A stretch of 46,619 nucleotides of DNA, taken from a virus. Of the stretch, positions 16,492-25,583 are shown piece by piece. The first letter of the stretch is position 1. The number at the start of each line of letters is the position of its first letter. The notes under the pieces are model-generated. The model had not been told where the DNA came from, searched no databases, and was given only the letters and a program-made list of their open reading frames with translations. The stretch spans positions 1 to 46,619 of the IMG/VR virus record IMGVR_UViG_3300035670_008640; one strand, written 5' to 3'. A program made the position numbers and the translations under genes.

Positions 16492-18543
16492 ATGTCTTTA
16501 GATAAAAAGGATTCACTTAAGGATGCTAAAAGTTTAATTCAGGCATATAAAACTGTAATTGAAGTTCAAAATTCTGAGGTTGAAATCAAAAAACAAAATT
16601 TGGGGTCAACTTTTGAGGACGATAAAAGCGAGTCGATAAGACAGTTAAATGAAATAAAGGATGCATCCCAAAGAGCTAAAGACGAAATAAAAAATCAATT
16701 TGATGAACTTATTGAACTTTTTAAATTATCAATACCAAGTGAAACTGATATAAAAAGTAAATTAAATAAATTTACAAGTGACGCTAAATCAAACGTTAAA
16801 TCTAAAATACCTAATATACCGACCGATACGAAAAATGACGGAATTGATTTTTTATTAAAACAAGTATTATTAGCCGTACAAAATACTAAATCAAGAATAT
16901 CAGAAATTTTTATTGATGAAGTTTTAAAGACTGCTGGTTGTTCAGAAGAACAGTTGTTTAACGGAAATGATGAGGGTGGTAATAGAAATAATAAAATCCA
17001 TATTAGAGTAAATCAGATAGATTTAAAAAAACTATTAACTAAAAATCCTGTAGAAAAAGAAAACTCAATATTATATGAAAAAGAGGATAGATCCAATGGG
17101 TACTTACCATACCCAATGAACAAAGAACTTTTTTATAGAATACAAAATGAGAATGTATCTTTTTATGACGAATTTGGACAAGATTATATTGGAGAATCTG
17201 GTGTAGGTATTTTAGATATTAAATATGTAACAAGTTATGTTGAAGAAGGTCAAACAAAATATGGAGATTTTTTTGAGGTAACCTTAACGAATAGACTTAC
17301 CGGAAATAACATTAGTAATTTTTTACGAGATTATTATAAGTCTATAGACATAATAGATTTTGACACTTTTGTTCCAAAAGTTCTTAATGAATTAACAAAT
17401 TTTATTGATATATCTGCAAATATATCAAAAACAGAAAAAGAAGAAGAGAAAAAATTTAATAAAATTATACAAAGAATTCTTGGGTTGTGTTTTGATAATA
17501 CCAAAGAAATTGATGTATCAGGGACATCTAAATTGTCAGTATTAGATGATATCGATGATTCGTTTTTTGAAATGTCATTTGTCGATTTAAGAAATATAGA
17601 AAATGAAACAAATAATTTTACTAACGGAGTTATTGAATTTAAAGATTGTGATAATATAAAATTAAAAGTAAATCCCGATTCTTTTATTGAATCGGTTAAC
17701 AATATTAGAAATGTACCTGATAATCAAAAGGTAGATAAATTTATTGAGGAAATTGAAAATAAATTAAACGATACTGATTGGAAAACTAATACTTCTATAG
17801 ATTTAAATTTAGATGTGTCATTTAAAAGTGATATTTTAAAAAGTATACCGAGAGCCGCCGTAAGTGCAATATTATCACCAAAAGTATTATTAGGTATGAT
17901 GGTTGTTTTAAAATCTGTTGGTAGTAATGTTGCGGATTTGGTAGAGGATTTTAGAACATTTATGAGTAGTATGAAACAATTTATGGTTGAATTAGTTTCT
18001 AAAATAGGTTCTATCTTTATTGAAGAATTATTCACTCTACTAAAGAAAAATATTAAAAAATTAATAAGTGTTATATTATTACAGATTATACGAGAATCGA
18101 AAGACACAAGAGTTAAAATAATTACTTCTATAGTTGCTGTACTTTTACAGTTAGGTTCTGCGGTTGTTGACTGGAGACAATGTAAAAGTGTTGTTGATGA
18201 GATAATTAATTTATTAAATATTTCAATACAGGCAATAAATGGTTCAGGATCTAGAGGATTACCATCTTTTGTATTGGCTTCTAGTGGTTTATTAGGTGGA
18301 TATTCACCAACAAGGGCATTCGCAAATGTAACAGAGAATTTACAAAAATTAGGACTACCCACAGGTCCATTACCTGACGGGTCACCAAATATCGCATTAT
18401 CAGCAATTTATCAAACACTAAAAGCGTCTCATGATGAACAAATTAAAAATGGTAAAACTGAAATTTTTGTACCCCCACTCACTGTCGTATCCTTAGGTGG
18501 AGGAACAACATTACCAACAGTTGTTAACGGAAAATCTTATTAA
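16492..18543 (+). CDS. Large virion/baseplate-region protein with hydrophobic helices
   Basis: A 683-residue protein of unknown family. The N-terminal 120 residues form coiled-coil-like helices. Mixed alpha/beta regions follow. Two long hydrophobic stretches lie near residues 449-480 (around SPKVLLGMMVVLKSVGSNVADL) and 523-562 (ISVILLQIIRES...IITSIVAVLLQLGSAVVDW). The C-terminus is Gly/Pro-rich (GYSPTRAFANVTENLQKLGLPTGPLPDG). Position directly before the gp5-like hub protein suggests a baseplate or tail component. It is too short to call a tape measure for a T4-like tail, so I leave it unassigned. Confidence 0.7.
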   Translation: MSLDKKDSLKDAKSLIQAYKTVIEVQNSEVEIKKQNLGSTFEDDKSESIRQLNEIKDASQRAKDEIKNQFDELIELFKLSIPSETDIKSKLNKFTSDAKSNVKSKIPNIPTDTKNDGIDFLLKQVLLAVQNTKSRISEIFIDEVLKTAGCSEEQLFNGNDEGGNRNNKIHIRVNQIDLKKLLTKNPVEKENSILYEKEDRSNGYLPYPMNKELFYRIQNENVSFYDEFGQDYIGESGVGILDIKYVTSYVEEGQTKYGDFFEVTLTNRLTGNNISNFLRDYYKSIDIIDFDTFVPKVLNELTNFIDISANISKTEKEEEKKFNKIIQRILGLCFDNTKEIDVSGTSKLSVLDDIDDSFFEMSFVDLRNIENETNNFTNGVIEFKDCDNIKLKVNPDSFIESVNNIRNVPDNQKVDKFIEEIENKLNDTDWKTNTSIDLNLDVSFKSDILKSIPRAAVSAILSPKVLLGMMVVLKSVGSNVADLVEDFRTFMSSMKQFMVELVSKIGSIFIEELFTLLKKNIKKLISVILLQIIRESKDTRVKIITSIVAVLLQLGSAVVDWRQCKSVVDEIINLLNISIQAINGSGSRGLPSFVLASSGLLGGYSPTRAFANVTENLQKLGLPTGPLPDGSPNIALSAIYQTLKASHDEQIKNGKTEIFVPPLTVVSLGGGTTLPTVVNGKSY

Positions 18544-18545
18544 CT

Positions 18546-18743
18546 ATGGACGAAAAATTAAAAAATATTATTCTTGACTATAAGTCTTTACCGAATAAAG
18601 ACTTAGAATTTGGAATGGACGAATTAAAAAAAGATTTTGAAAATACAAAATCTTTGATAATTAAATTGACATATCATTTGGATAGTGTTGAGATGGCTTA
18701 TGAAAATTTACTAACGGAATATAAAAACAGAAACAAGATATAA
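18546..18743 (+). CDS. Small coiled-coil protein
   Basis: A 65-residue protein made of charged helices (MDELKKDFENTKSLIIKLTYHLDSVEM), with no known motif. It lies between the 683-residue baseplate-region protein and the gp5-like gene, overlapping the latter by one base (ATAATG). It is likely a chaperone or small structural subunit, which is inference from place and shape. Confidence 0.65.
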   Translation: MDEKLKNIILDYKSLPNKDLEFGMDELKKDFENTKSLIIKLTYHLDSVEMAYENLLTEYKNRNKI

Positions 18744-20320
18744 TGTCATTTTTAGATGGTAAGATAAAAAGTATAATACCTATTAATAAGGTAATCTTTA
18801 AGGGTCAGTGTATCGATTCTAACGACCCCTTAAGATTGGGTAGAATTCGTGCTATATTAAAAACTGAAAATTCCACAGAAAGAAGTCAAGCGAACGAACT
18901 AAAGGAATTTGAAAAGTGGACGAGTAAAGACCCCTTTGTTTTCAAGCCACTATTACCTTGGTTTTTCAACAGTCCTCCTGTTAAGGAGGAGTATATTCAT
19001 ATTTTTTACAGTAATATAGACCGTAAAGGGTCAAAAGATAAGTATTATATTTCTGGTATTTTTTCTCACCCGACATTGTCTAGTGGTGAACCATATGATT
19101 CTGCAATTTTAGAAACTGATGAAGGTAGTCAAAATAAATCTACATTAGATTTGTTAGATACTTTAGGTAACTATAAAAAAAATGTGGAGGGTGTATATGG
19201 GGAACCGAATGACATTTCGATATATGGTAGAGGTACTTGTGATATAATTATTAGGGATAACACCATAGTTTTAAGATCGGGAAAACAGATTAGAACACAA
19301 CCCAACAAATTACCTGTTAAAAATGAAAGAAGGTCATTTTTGCAGTTAAGTAATTTTGATACTGAAACAAAATATGGAAATCCTAAAAAATGGTACAAAT
19401 TTGATTTCGATGAAAAACCTATAAAAAAATTAATAGAATACAACTTAATTAATCCTGAAAATGCGGAAGATAATTTTTCGGGACATATTGATATTTTTCA
19501 TTTAAGTAACACGGGTATTACCAGTGTAAATATGACTGTTGACACAAAAATAGATTCACAATATAAGTCAAAACAAACGATTGTTAGTTTTAATAATTTA
19601 AAGATGAGTCAAGTTATTGAATTAACAAATAAAACAATAAAGGGCGTATTAAATGGAACGATATCGGATGTTAAAAATCTTGGATTCAATTCGGTTATCA
19701 TAGGGGAAGAAAATCAGTTTACTAGAGAAAATTTTGACTTATATGAAGTTTATCCTTTATTTTTTAGACCGAATGAATTGTTAAAAAAGATAATTGATGA
19801 CGTATCTATATCTAGTGATTTAAACTCAGTATTTAACGCATCGAATTACATAAATTCGATAAAGATAAGACCGGATTTAACTCCGGGTCATAGTTTGGTA
19901 TTTAACAATACACTTATTGATAGCACACCATATAAATTCAATTTGGAAACAACCACAGATAAAGAAATAAAACTTAAAAATCATTCTGTATCTGTTTTGG
20001 GTGGGGACGAATTATATTTTGTTGCATATCAATCGAACAACCCTGTAAAAGAACCTATAAACATATCGGATTCTATGTTGGGATTTAGTGAATCTCAAAT
20101 TTCCGATAATTTTGAACCAAACACATCGTCTATGGTTCGAGGTGAAGAACTTCAAGAATTTTTGAGGTTGGTTATTAATTTCTTATCCTCACATGTTCAC
20201 CCTTGGCATGGTATGCCACCCAACCCAGTTGGTCTTGACGGGACAAGATTGGATCAAATTTTAAGAGAGTTAGAATTATCATCAGAGAAAATTCTTAATA
20301 AGTATATTCGTATCAACTGA
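18743..20320 (+). CDS. gp5: gp5-like baseplate hub/spike protein (OB-fold)
   Basis: The N-terminal region (about 17-100) has the OB-fold signature of gp5/VgrG hubs: FKGQCIDSNDPLRLGRIRAIL, followed by WFFNSPPVKEEYIHIFYSN. In T4 this domain joins the baseplate hub to the spike. No lysozyme domain (T4 gp5 residues about 170-340) is recognisable, so it would be a lysozyme-less variant. The middle is beta-rich and includes a repeated Gly/Asp sequence (YGRGTCDIIIRDNTIVLRSG), typical of beta-helical spikes. The C-terminus has an unusual SSHVHPWHGMPPNPVG motif with three His residues in a Pro-rich loop. Confidence 0.65.
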   Translation: MSFLDGKIKSIIPINKVIFKGQCIDSNDPLRLGRIRAILKTENSTERSQANELKEFEKWTSKDPFVFKPLLPWFFNSPPVKEEYIHIFYSNIDRKGSKDKYYISGIFSHPTLSSGEPYDSAILETDEGSQNKSTLDLLDTLGNYKKNVEGVYGEPNDISIYGRGTCDIIIRDNTIVLRSGKQIRTQPNKLPVKNERRSFLQLSNFDTETKYGNPKKWYKFDFDEKPIKKLIEYNLINPENAEDNFSGHIDIFHLSNTGITSVNMTVDTKIDSQYKSKQTIVSFNNLKMSQVIELTNKTIKGVLNGTISDVKNLGFNSVIIGEENQFTRENFDLYEVYPLFFRPNELLKKIIDDVSISSDLNSVFNASNYINSIKIRPDLTPGHSLVFNNTLIDSTPYKFNLETTTDKEIKLKNHSVSVLGGDELYFVAYQSNNPVKEPINISDSMLGFSESQISDNFEPNTSSMVRGEELQEFLRLVINFLSSHVHPWHGMPPNPVGLDGTRLDQILRELELSSEKILNKYIRIN

Positions 20321-20330
20321 TATATTTATA
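20321..20330 (+). promoter_or_regulatory. TATATTTATA element (exact)
   Basis: The exact element begins right after the gp5-like stop and ends 14 bases before the next ATG (20345). It is followed by an A-rich stretch. Likely promoter for the gene at 20345. Confidence 0.5.
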
Positions 20331-20344
20331 TTAAAACAAACTTA

Positions 20345-21850
20345 ATGTCAATTCATAGGTCTTATTTTAAAAAAAATAATACCTTGATGTCTTTTAGTGA
20401 AACTAATACATCAAGGAGTCCGTATATTGAACTTTTTTTTGGTAATTTTGAAAATGCCTTAATACCAAATGGGTTCTCAAGATTTATATTTGATTTGGAT
20501 TTAGATTTACTTAGGTCAAAATTTAATGATGGTTTAATCTCAACATCGTGTGAAAATAATATTTCACATATTTTAAAAATGAAAAACACTTCATCGTTCG
20601 ATGAAGAATTATTGAACGATACTTGGTCAAACGGCAGAAGAAGGGCAACATCATTTGATTTGGTCTTATGGAGAATACCAAAAATTTCAGGAGACACTGG
20701 AAATAGTCAAGAATGGGATGAGGGTGTTGGTTATGATTATTATTTGGGAAAAGGTAGCAACGGAGGGTCACAGTCGTCTGTGAAAAACGCAATACAAACC
20801 GACAAATCTTTTTCAGATAGACCAACAAATTGGTTTAAGAGACAAACAATACATGAGTGGTCTCAAGAAGGTATATATGATAATACAAATTCAAATCCCA
20901 TAAATGGATTAAACTATAACGGACTTACCATTATCGGAACACAACATTTTGAATTTGGAAATGAAGACATTGAATTTGATATGTCATCAGAAATAAATGG
21001 AATATTAAATGGAACAATAACCGGAGTTACCGGTTGGGGTATTTCTTTTGTTCCTGATGTTGAAAACATAACGGGTCTTACAGAAAATTATTCTGTTGGA
21101 TTCTTTTCTAGACATACACAAACATTTTATGAACCCTTTTTGGAAACAAAGTATGATGATGTAATCTCTGATGATAGAAATTCCTTCTATGAAAAGAGAA
21201 CCAACTTTTTATATTTATTCTCAAATAAAAATGGAAGACCAAAAAATTTAGATAATTTACCATCGGTGTCGATAGTTGATGGTAATGGAGATACTGTTAG
21301 TGGTTTTGAAAATTTACCTTCATGTCAGATTACAGAAGGTGTATATAAAGTGTCAGTCGCAGGACTAACAGGAGCAACGTTACCGTGTATTTTTAACGAT
21401 ATATGGACAAATATATCCATAGATGGGATGGACCTTAACGATATCGAAAATCAGTTCGTTATGTACCCTCTAAATCAGTTATATCAACTAAGTAACGATG
21501 ATAACCAACCCGAACTTTATGGATTCAATTTTTCGGGGATAAAACAAGATGAAAAAATTCTAAATACAGATATTAGAAAAATTAACGTTATAGTTAAAAA
21601 GGCATATACAACCAAAGAAATTTTATCAAATGTTGAAGTTTATTACAGAGTATATGTTAGAGAAGGTAACACCGAGGTTCAAGTAGAAGATTGGACAAGA
21701 TTAAACAGAACAATGAGTGGGTTCTACTTTATATTTGATACCAGAGACAAAATACCTAATGAATATTTTGTGGATATTAAAGTATTCTCAGACAGAGATG
21801 TTAATACATATAAAAAACAATTAAAGTTTCAAATAGTTAACAAAAAATGA
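20345..21850 (+). CDS. Beta-rich virion/tail protein
   Basis: The 501-residue protein has an early segment SRFIFDLDLDLLRSKFNDGL followed by a long loop with WDEGVGYDYY. This resembles the DNRLRE/CBM-type beta sandwich, where strands hold one structural domain in secreted or virion proteins. The rest is beta-rich with Gly-rich turns (GWGISFVPDVEN; a VYYRVYVREGN Ig-like end). Probably a baseplate or tail appendage, given its place after the gp5-like gene and its own promoter-like element. Not enough matches to name a homologue. The last codon overlaps the next start (ATGA). Confidence 0.6.
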   Translation: MSIHRSYFKKNNTLMSFSETNTSRSPYIELFFGNFENALIPNGFSRFIFDLDLDLLRSKFNDGLISTSCENNISHILKMKNTSSFDEELLNDTWSNGRRRATSFDLVLWRIPKISGDTGNSQEWDEGVGYDYYLGKGSNGGSQSSVKNAIQTDKSFSDRPTNWFKRQTIHEWSQEGIYDNTNSNPINGLNYNGLTIIGTQHFEFGNEDIEFDMSSEINGILNGTITGVTGWGISFVPDVENITGLTENYSVGFFSRHTQTFYEPFLETKYDDVISDDRNSFYEKRTNFLYLFSNKNGRPKNLDNLPSVSIVDGNGDTVSGFENLPSCQITEGVYKVSVAGLTGATLPCIFNDIWTNISIDGMDLNDIENQFVMYPLNQLYQLSNDDNQPELYGFNFSGIKQDEKILNTDIRKINVIVKKAYTTKEILSNVEVYYRVYVREGNTEVQVEDWTRLNRTMSGFYFIFDTRDKIPNEYFVDIKVFSDRDVNTYKKQLKFQIVNKK

Positions 21851-22089
21851 AAAAAATATTATTAAATGAAAGTGAACTTGTGGAAGTTATCGAGTCCATC
21901 ATAAGAGAATATAAAAAGAAAAAGTCCAATAAGTTGTGTGCTCGTGGAATATCCGCAGCCAAAGCAAAATATGATGTTTATCCAAGTGCTTACGCTAATG
22001 GATATGCTGTCCAAGTATGTAAAGGTAAGATGCCAGGGTTAGATGGTAAAAAAAGATGTTCAGGAACATATTGTTCCGGTAAAAAATAA
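21847..22089 (+). CDS. Small Cys-rich phage protein with VYPSAYAN motif
   Basis: The 80-residue protein starts with an amphipathic helix (MKKILLNESELVEVIESII), then a basic linker (KKKKSN) and the conserved motif LCARGISAAKAKYDVYPSAYANGYAVQVCKG, where I see C31, C58, C71 and C76. This motif, with VYPSAYA, appears in many phage proteins of unknown function and may be a small fold stabilised by the cysteines. The N-terminal segment holds LNES, matching a gp21-type protease site, which would release the conserved part. It overlaps the previous stop by four bases. Confidence 0.7.
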   Translation: MKKILLNESELVEVIESIIREYKKKKSNKLCARGISAAKAKYDVYPSAYANGYAVQVCKGKMPGLDGKKRCSGTYCSGKK

Positions 22090-22119
22090 TCGTTATATTT
22101 GTTTCTAATTTATAAAAAA

Positions 22120-22293
22120 ATGAAAGAAGTAAACTACAGAACGTATCAAATGTTGAAGAATAATGTTGTAATTGAAGAGATTCAAAGCGCAACTCTTGAT
22201 CGTGCAATAGATTATTTCTTAGAGATTCACCCACACGCATATAGTGACAACACATACTCTTATAAGTATGTAAAAAAAGTATACGACCGTTAA
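22120..22293 (+). CDS. Small hypothetical protein
   Basis: I use ATG 22120 because the longer frame from 22099 begins with a non-ATG codon. The 57-residue product (MKEVNYRTYQMLKNNVVIEEIQ...) is charged, with a central helix and an aromatic C-terminus (YSYKYVKKVYDR). Its stop is interlocked with the stop of the convergent minus-strand gene (shared TTAA), with a hairpin over both ends. The family is not recognised. Confidence 0.65.
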   Translation: MKEVNYRTYQMLKNNVVIEEIQSATLDRAIDYFLEIHPHAYSDNTYSYKYVKKVYDR

Positions 22294-22315
22294 AATTCTT
22301 CGATAAGGATTTTAA
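22290..22315. terminator. Hairpin over convergent gene ends
   Basis: TTAAAATTCTT and AAGGATTTTAA form an 11-base-pair stem (one G-U or mismatched pair) around a CGAT loop. It lies across the interlocked stops of genes at 22120 (+) and 22290 (-). A two-way terminator is likely; no extra T-run follows beyond the stem ends. Confidence 0.45.
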
Positions 22316-22559
22316 GGTCTGTACTACCTTTTATTACTCTATGAAATGTCTCTTTTGGGATGGTAAATTTTATTCCTTTTTTTAAGGGAATGGGTAAGTT
22401 ATTGTCCATTTGAAAAAACCAATCGGTGTCTTCTATAACTTCTACAACCCTATTATTTCTGTCTCTGTGCCACACCAATTCATCTTCTGATACTTCAGAA
22501 GAGAATACCCTTTTAAATTTTTTATCAGAAATATTTTCTTGACTATAAATCATTACCAA
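22290..22559 (-). CDS. Cupin-like protein (WHRD type)
   Basis: The 89-residue protein contains LVWHRDRNNRVVEVIEDTDWFFQMDNNLPIPL with KFTIPKETFHRVIKG, a layout shared by small cupin-like barrels in marine phages. The WHRD and FHR segments hold two histidines (a metal-binding candidate); a full canonical H-x-H cupin motif is not visible. Function is unknown. The ATG at 22559 lies inside the end of the gene upstream (stop at 22553), so the two are overlapped and co-transcribed. Confidence 0.6.
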   Translation of the reverse strand: MVMIYSQENISDKKFKRVFSSEVSEDELVWHRDRNNRVVEVIEDTDWFFQMDNNLPIPLKKGIKFTIPKETFHRVIKGSTDLKILIEEF

Positions 22560-23470
22560 TATCTACCAGGAACGTTTGAACCAAAGTCTTTATGTGCCCT
22601 ACATGCCCAATATCCAGGTGTTGTTCTATCTTTCTTCTTATGACATTGATGTCTAGCAGCAAACGAAGCCCTTGCACCTGAATCATTCCAATTGGAGCTC
22701 ATATCAGGAGAACCATAAGAAACCTTTTTGATATTACCTGTTTTTGGGTTTCTAACATATACATAATATTTTTTAGAACCACCCTTTTTAGGTTTACCTA
22801 TCTGAACCTTTTTACCCTGAAACTCTGATTCCATCAAATTTTCATACTCAAAAGGAAAGTCCAAAGGCACTTTCTTCCCTGTTTTAAGCGTTACAATTTT
22901 ACCAACCTCAGATTCTAAAATCTCCCTATCAAAATTGTCAAACTGATATCCTTTATCGTATAGTTTCCTCGCTTCATTGATAACATCAAAATATTTTTCA
23001 CTTCCAAACCTAAATATATTGTCAGTTATTGAGACGTTATTATCAAAATGATATTTTAATTCTTTTGATATTTCTGTTTTTTCTAATATTAATTGATTAA
23101 CACTTTCTTTAATGATATTTTTCATAGTTTTTGATTCATTGGTTTTTTTAACTTTATAATTTTTAATGTCAATTCTTGTTGGTTTTTGTCCTTTTCCTGT
23201 TTGCGGATCTTTTCTTTCTTTTTCCCTTTTCCTTCTACAAGCCGAATTTTTTTCTTCCTGAGACATTTTTGAGGCAACACCCGCAGCCCTACATACAGGA
23301 TATGACTTTTCATCCGCATCCTTCCTACCACAAGGGGGATGTCCACCACCTTCTTTTTTTCTACAGATATTAACCCAAGGACCCTTTGGTTGTGATGACC
23401 CTTTTTTCTTTTTTTTGGTACCAAACCAAACAGCTAAATCTTCGTTTAAAGTATAGTTTTCATTTGACAT
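22553..23470 (-). CDS. Cys-rich basic phage protein with conserved termini
   Basis: The 305-residue protein has two recognisable ends. The N-terminus has WFGTKKKKKG, GGGHPPCGRKDADEKSYPVCRAAG and SQEEKNSACRRKREKERK, with C36, C47, C60 and C78 as a candidate zinc site. The C-terminus holds KKYYVYVRNPKTGNIKKVSYG and ARASFAARHQCHKKK...TPGYWACRAH, a domain familiar from marine phage virion proteins. The linker has ESKTMKNIIKESVNQLIL and INEARKL, matching an amphipathic helix plus gp21-type site. Function unknown. A TATAAATATC (sense GATATTTATA) lies 30 bases upstream. Confidence 0.7.
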   Translation of the reverse strand: MSNENYTLNEDLAVWFGTKKKKKGSSQPKGPWVNICRKKEGGGHPPCGRKDADEKSYPVCRAAGVASKMSQEEKNSACRRKREKERKDPQTGKGQKPTRIDIKNYKVKKTNESKTMKNIIKESVNQLILEKTEISKELKYHFDNNVSITDNIFRFGSEKYFDVINEARKLYDKGYQFDNFDREILESEVGKIVTLKTGKKVPLDFPFEYENLMESEFQGKKVQIGKPKKGGSKKYYVYVRNPKTGNIKKVSYGSPDMSSNWNDSGARASFAARHQCHKKKDRTTPGYWACRAHKDFGSNVPGRYW

Positions 23471-23500
23471 TATTAAAAAAATAAATTAAATTTATCTACA

Positions 23501-23510
23501 TATAAATATC
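23501..23510 (-). promoter_or_regulatory. TATATTTATA-family element (GATATTTATA)
   Basis: Sense-strand GATATTTATA lies 30 bases before the ATG at 23470, the longest gap in the set. It is also just before the divergent gene at 23514, but in the wrong orientation for it. Confidence 0.3.
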
Positions 23511-23513
23511 ACT

Positions 23514-23774
23514 ATGTCAGAAGAAAAAAAAATTGTAGGTAATCTTTTTGGAGTTATAAATTATAGTAGTATAGACGATTTAGATAGATTTATTTCTGAA
23601 ATGAAACGTGACCATGCATTGTATTGTTTAATTCAAGCAGTAAATTTCGCATATAGTAAAAATGTTTTTTCTATCGATGAAAGTGAAGTAGTATCTAAAT
23701 CAATAAGAATCTTGTCTTCTCCACCTAAAGAAGATGATGTAGATTTGAAAAATCCAGAAATTTATGAAGCATAA
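23514..23774 (+). CDS. Small hypothetical protein
   Basis: An 86-residue protein (MSEEKKIVGNLFGVINYSS...) with helices SIDDLDRFISEMKRDHALYCLIQAVNFAYSKN and SEVVSKSIRILSS. No known motif. It is divergent from the Cys-rich gene and convergent with gp23, with a strong hairpin after its stop. It might be a small regulator, but the sequence gives no direct sign. Confidence 0.65.
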   Translation: MSEEKKIVGNLFGVINYSSIDDLDRFISEMKRDHALYCLIQAVNFAYSKNVFSIDESEVVSKSIRILSSPPKEDDVDLKNPEIYEA

Positions 23775-23801
23775 AAAAAGGGAGAAAAAATCTCCCTTTT
23801 T
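23775..23801. terminator. Bidirectional intrinsic terminator between 23514 gene and gp23
   Basis: AAAAAGGGAGA (23775-23785) pairs perfectly with TCTCCCTTTTT (23791-23801) around an AAAAA loop. The A- and T-rich outer stem gives a U-tract in both directions, ending both the plus-strand gene and the gp23 transcript. Confidence 0.85.
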
Positions 23802-23823
23802 ATTATCACACATAAGATAATGA

Positions 23824-25560
23824 TTATCTTAATTCTCTTAAATCGAATGTTCTAACACCATCAACCAAGATTCTTCCGTAGAATCTGTTGTTAACCATCT
23901 TCTTAGCGTATCTAGTCATGATACCCTTGATTGGTGTGAAGTTGAATGGGTTATACATTGTTGGTGTCAACTGAAGAGGTACGTAAGGTGCGTATACATA
24001 ACCAGTGTCAAGTAATGATGAACCCTTGTGTCCTAACAAAATTGTGTTTGCTGGGAAGTAGGGGTCACGATAAACTTGATATCTTCCTGACAATGTACCA
24101 ACTCTTTCGATACCCATGTTGTACTGATCCTGTTCAGGCGCTGCGTTTGAAACGTGGAAGTATTCCAAGTCATCAAATATAGCTGAAACTTCAGATGAAA
24201 CAACGATCCAGTTAGCACCACCTCTCAATGTAGACTTGTGAATCTGAGCAGAAATTTGGTTAATTGCTGTGATTAATGTTTGATTCCAATCCTTTTGGTT
24301 ATAGTTAATTGGTCCGTTAGCAATTCTCTTCCATCCGTTGTAATCCCAACGTAATGTCCAAGCCGCACCTTTTCTTAAGTCTCTTAAGATTTCACGGTCA
24401 ATTTCAGCTGCAACTTGCTCTGACAACAACGCTGTCAATTCAGCTTCAGCATCGATATTATGGAATGCTGAAACGTCTTGTGCAAGTTCTGGTGACCACT
24501 GAGCTCTTAACTTTCTTTCAGTAACAGAAACTGTAACAGATTCTAAGTCAAAAGAAACTTCACCAATAGCATCTTCAAATTCTAAAGTCTTATAGATTCT
24601 ATATGTTGCTTGGAAAGCAGGTGTACTACCAAAAGTTGTTCCAGTGTAACCATCGATAGAACTACTACCTAAGTCAGCAACTGTAGAAACATCGATACCT
24701 AAGTAAATTTTACCTTCTTCATCACAAATATCATCATATTTTCCACCTGGGAAAGTTGTAGTAGAAGATTGTCCATATTGAACAATACCTTTACCATATT
24801 TTTGTGTCAACACTCTAAAATTATAGAAAACTGTTGGTGTTGCAGCACTAAGATTAACCTTCAACGATGATAAAAACTCTTCAGTGTCCATAGCGTTTCC
24901 GTCAGGACCAATTAATTTACCTTGTCCGTCTTTTGTAAATCCAGACAAAACCGCTAAAACTTCTCTGTGTTCTTCAGAATCATCATAATCATAAGCCACT
25001 AATTCACCATTATCCCAAGCAACGGTTTCTAATGTTTTAGTAACTGCAGAGTATTCACCTTTTGAATAATCAAACAATCCTGCTGGATCTTCATCTGGTA
25101 AAGCTCCTTCATAAAATCTATCATATAGATTTTTACCTGTATCATAACCATCATAAGGAGTTCCACTACCACCTATTTCGTTACCTGGTGCGCCATATGG
25201 TTTGTAATGAGATACTCCATCTCTTTCTTGAATTTTAGGTACAAAGAAGAATAACTTTCCGATAGGAAGGTTCATAGCTTGAACTGAAACGATGTCGTTA
25301 GCCAATAATTTAGAGAAAACTCTTCTAACAATTGGGAAAACTACAGTTTCAAATGAACCTGTGCTATCACTAGCAGATGCTTCGTTTATCAAAAATGACG
25401 CTTGGTTTTCGTACAACTGCGCCATATTTTCTTTTACATGTCCTCTAAGACCTTCTAGGAACCCTAATTTGTCCCACTTATTGATTGTATCTTCCTTGAT
25501 AACTTTAAGGTGCTTAAGACCGATGTTACCAACGAGACCTGATTCTAATAATGCTCCCAT
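23824..25560 (-). CDS. gp23: Major capsid protein gp23
   Basis: The 578-residue protein has the order of T4 gp23: a leader with a FLINEASAS site at residues 57-64, then VVFPIVRRVFSKLLANDIVSVQAMNLPIGKLFF, typical of the gp23 N-arm region. Later come the long insertions and LDTGYVYAPYVPLQLTPTMYNPFNFTPIKGIMTRYAKKM near the C-terminus. It forms the hexameric shell. The cut between E60 and A61 matches the gp21 rule (L/I-x-E then A/G/S), so the leader would be removed in the prohead. It lies just after scaffold gp22-like, as in T4, and is followed by a two-way terminator. Length is close to T4's 521. Confidence 0.92.
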   Translation of the reverse strand: MGALLESGLVGNIGLKHLKVIKEDTINKWDKLGFLEGLRGHVKENMAQLYENQASFLINEASASDSTGSFETVVFPIVRRVFSKLLANDIVSVQAMNLPIGKLFFFVPKIQERDGVSHYKPYGAPGNEIGGSGTPYDGYDTGKNLYDRFYEGALPDEDPAGLFDYSKGEYSAVTKTLETVAWDNGELVAYDYDDSEEHREVLAVLSGFTKDGQGKLIGPDGNAMDTEEFLSSLKVNLSAATPTVFYNFRVLTQKYGKGIVQYGQSSTTTFPGGKYDDICDEEGKIYLGIDVSTVADLGSSSIDGYTGTTFGSTPAFQATYRIYKTLEFEDAIGEVSFDLESVTVSVTERKLRAQWSPELAQDVSAFHNIDAEAELTALLSEQVAAEIDREILRDLRKGAAWTLRWDYNGWKRIANGPINYNQKDWNQTLITAINQISAQIHKSTLRGGANWIVVSSEVSAIFDDLEYFHVSNAAPEQDQYNMGIERVGTLSGRYQVYRDPYFPANTILLGHKGSSLLDTGYVYAPYVPLQLTPTMYNPFNFTPIKGIMTRYAKKMVNNRFYGRILVDGVRTFDLRELR

Positions 25561-25583
25561 TTTATTTAATTTTTTTTAATTTA

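Noticed and set aside
16492-18543. Tape measure protein
   Set aside because: Too short for a T4-like tail, and lacks long coiled repeats.
23501-23510. T4-type TATAAATA late promoter for the 23514 gene
   Set aside because: Every other copy points the other way relative to its gene, so it more likely serves the minus-strand gene at 23470.
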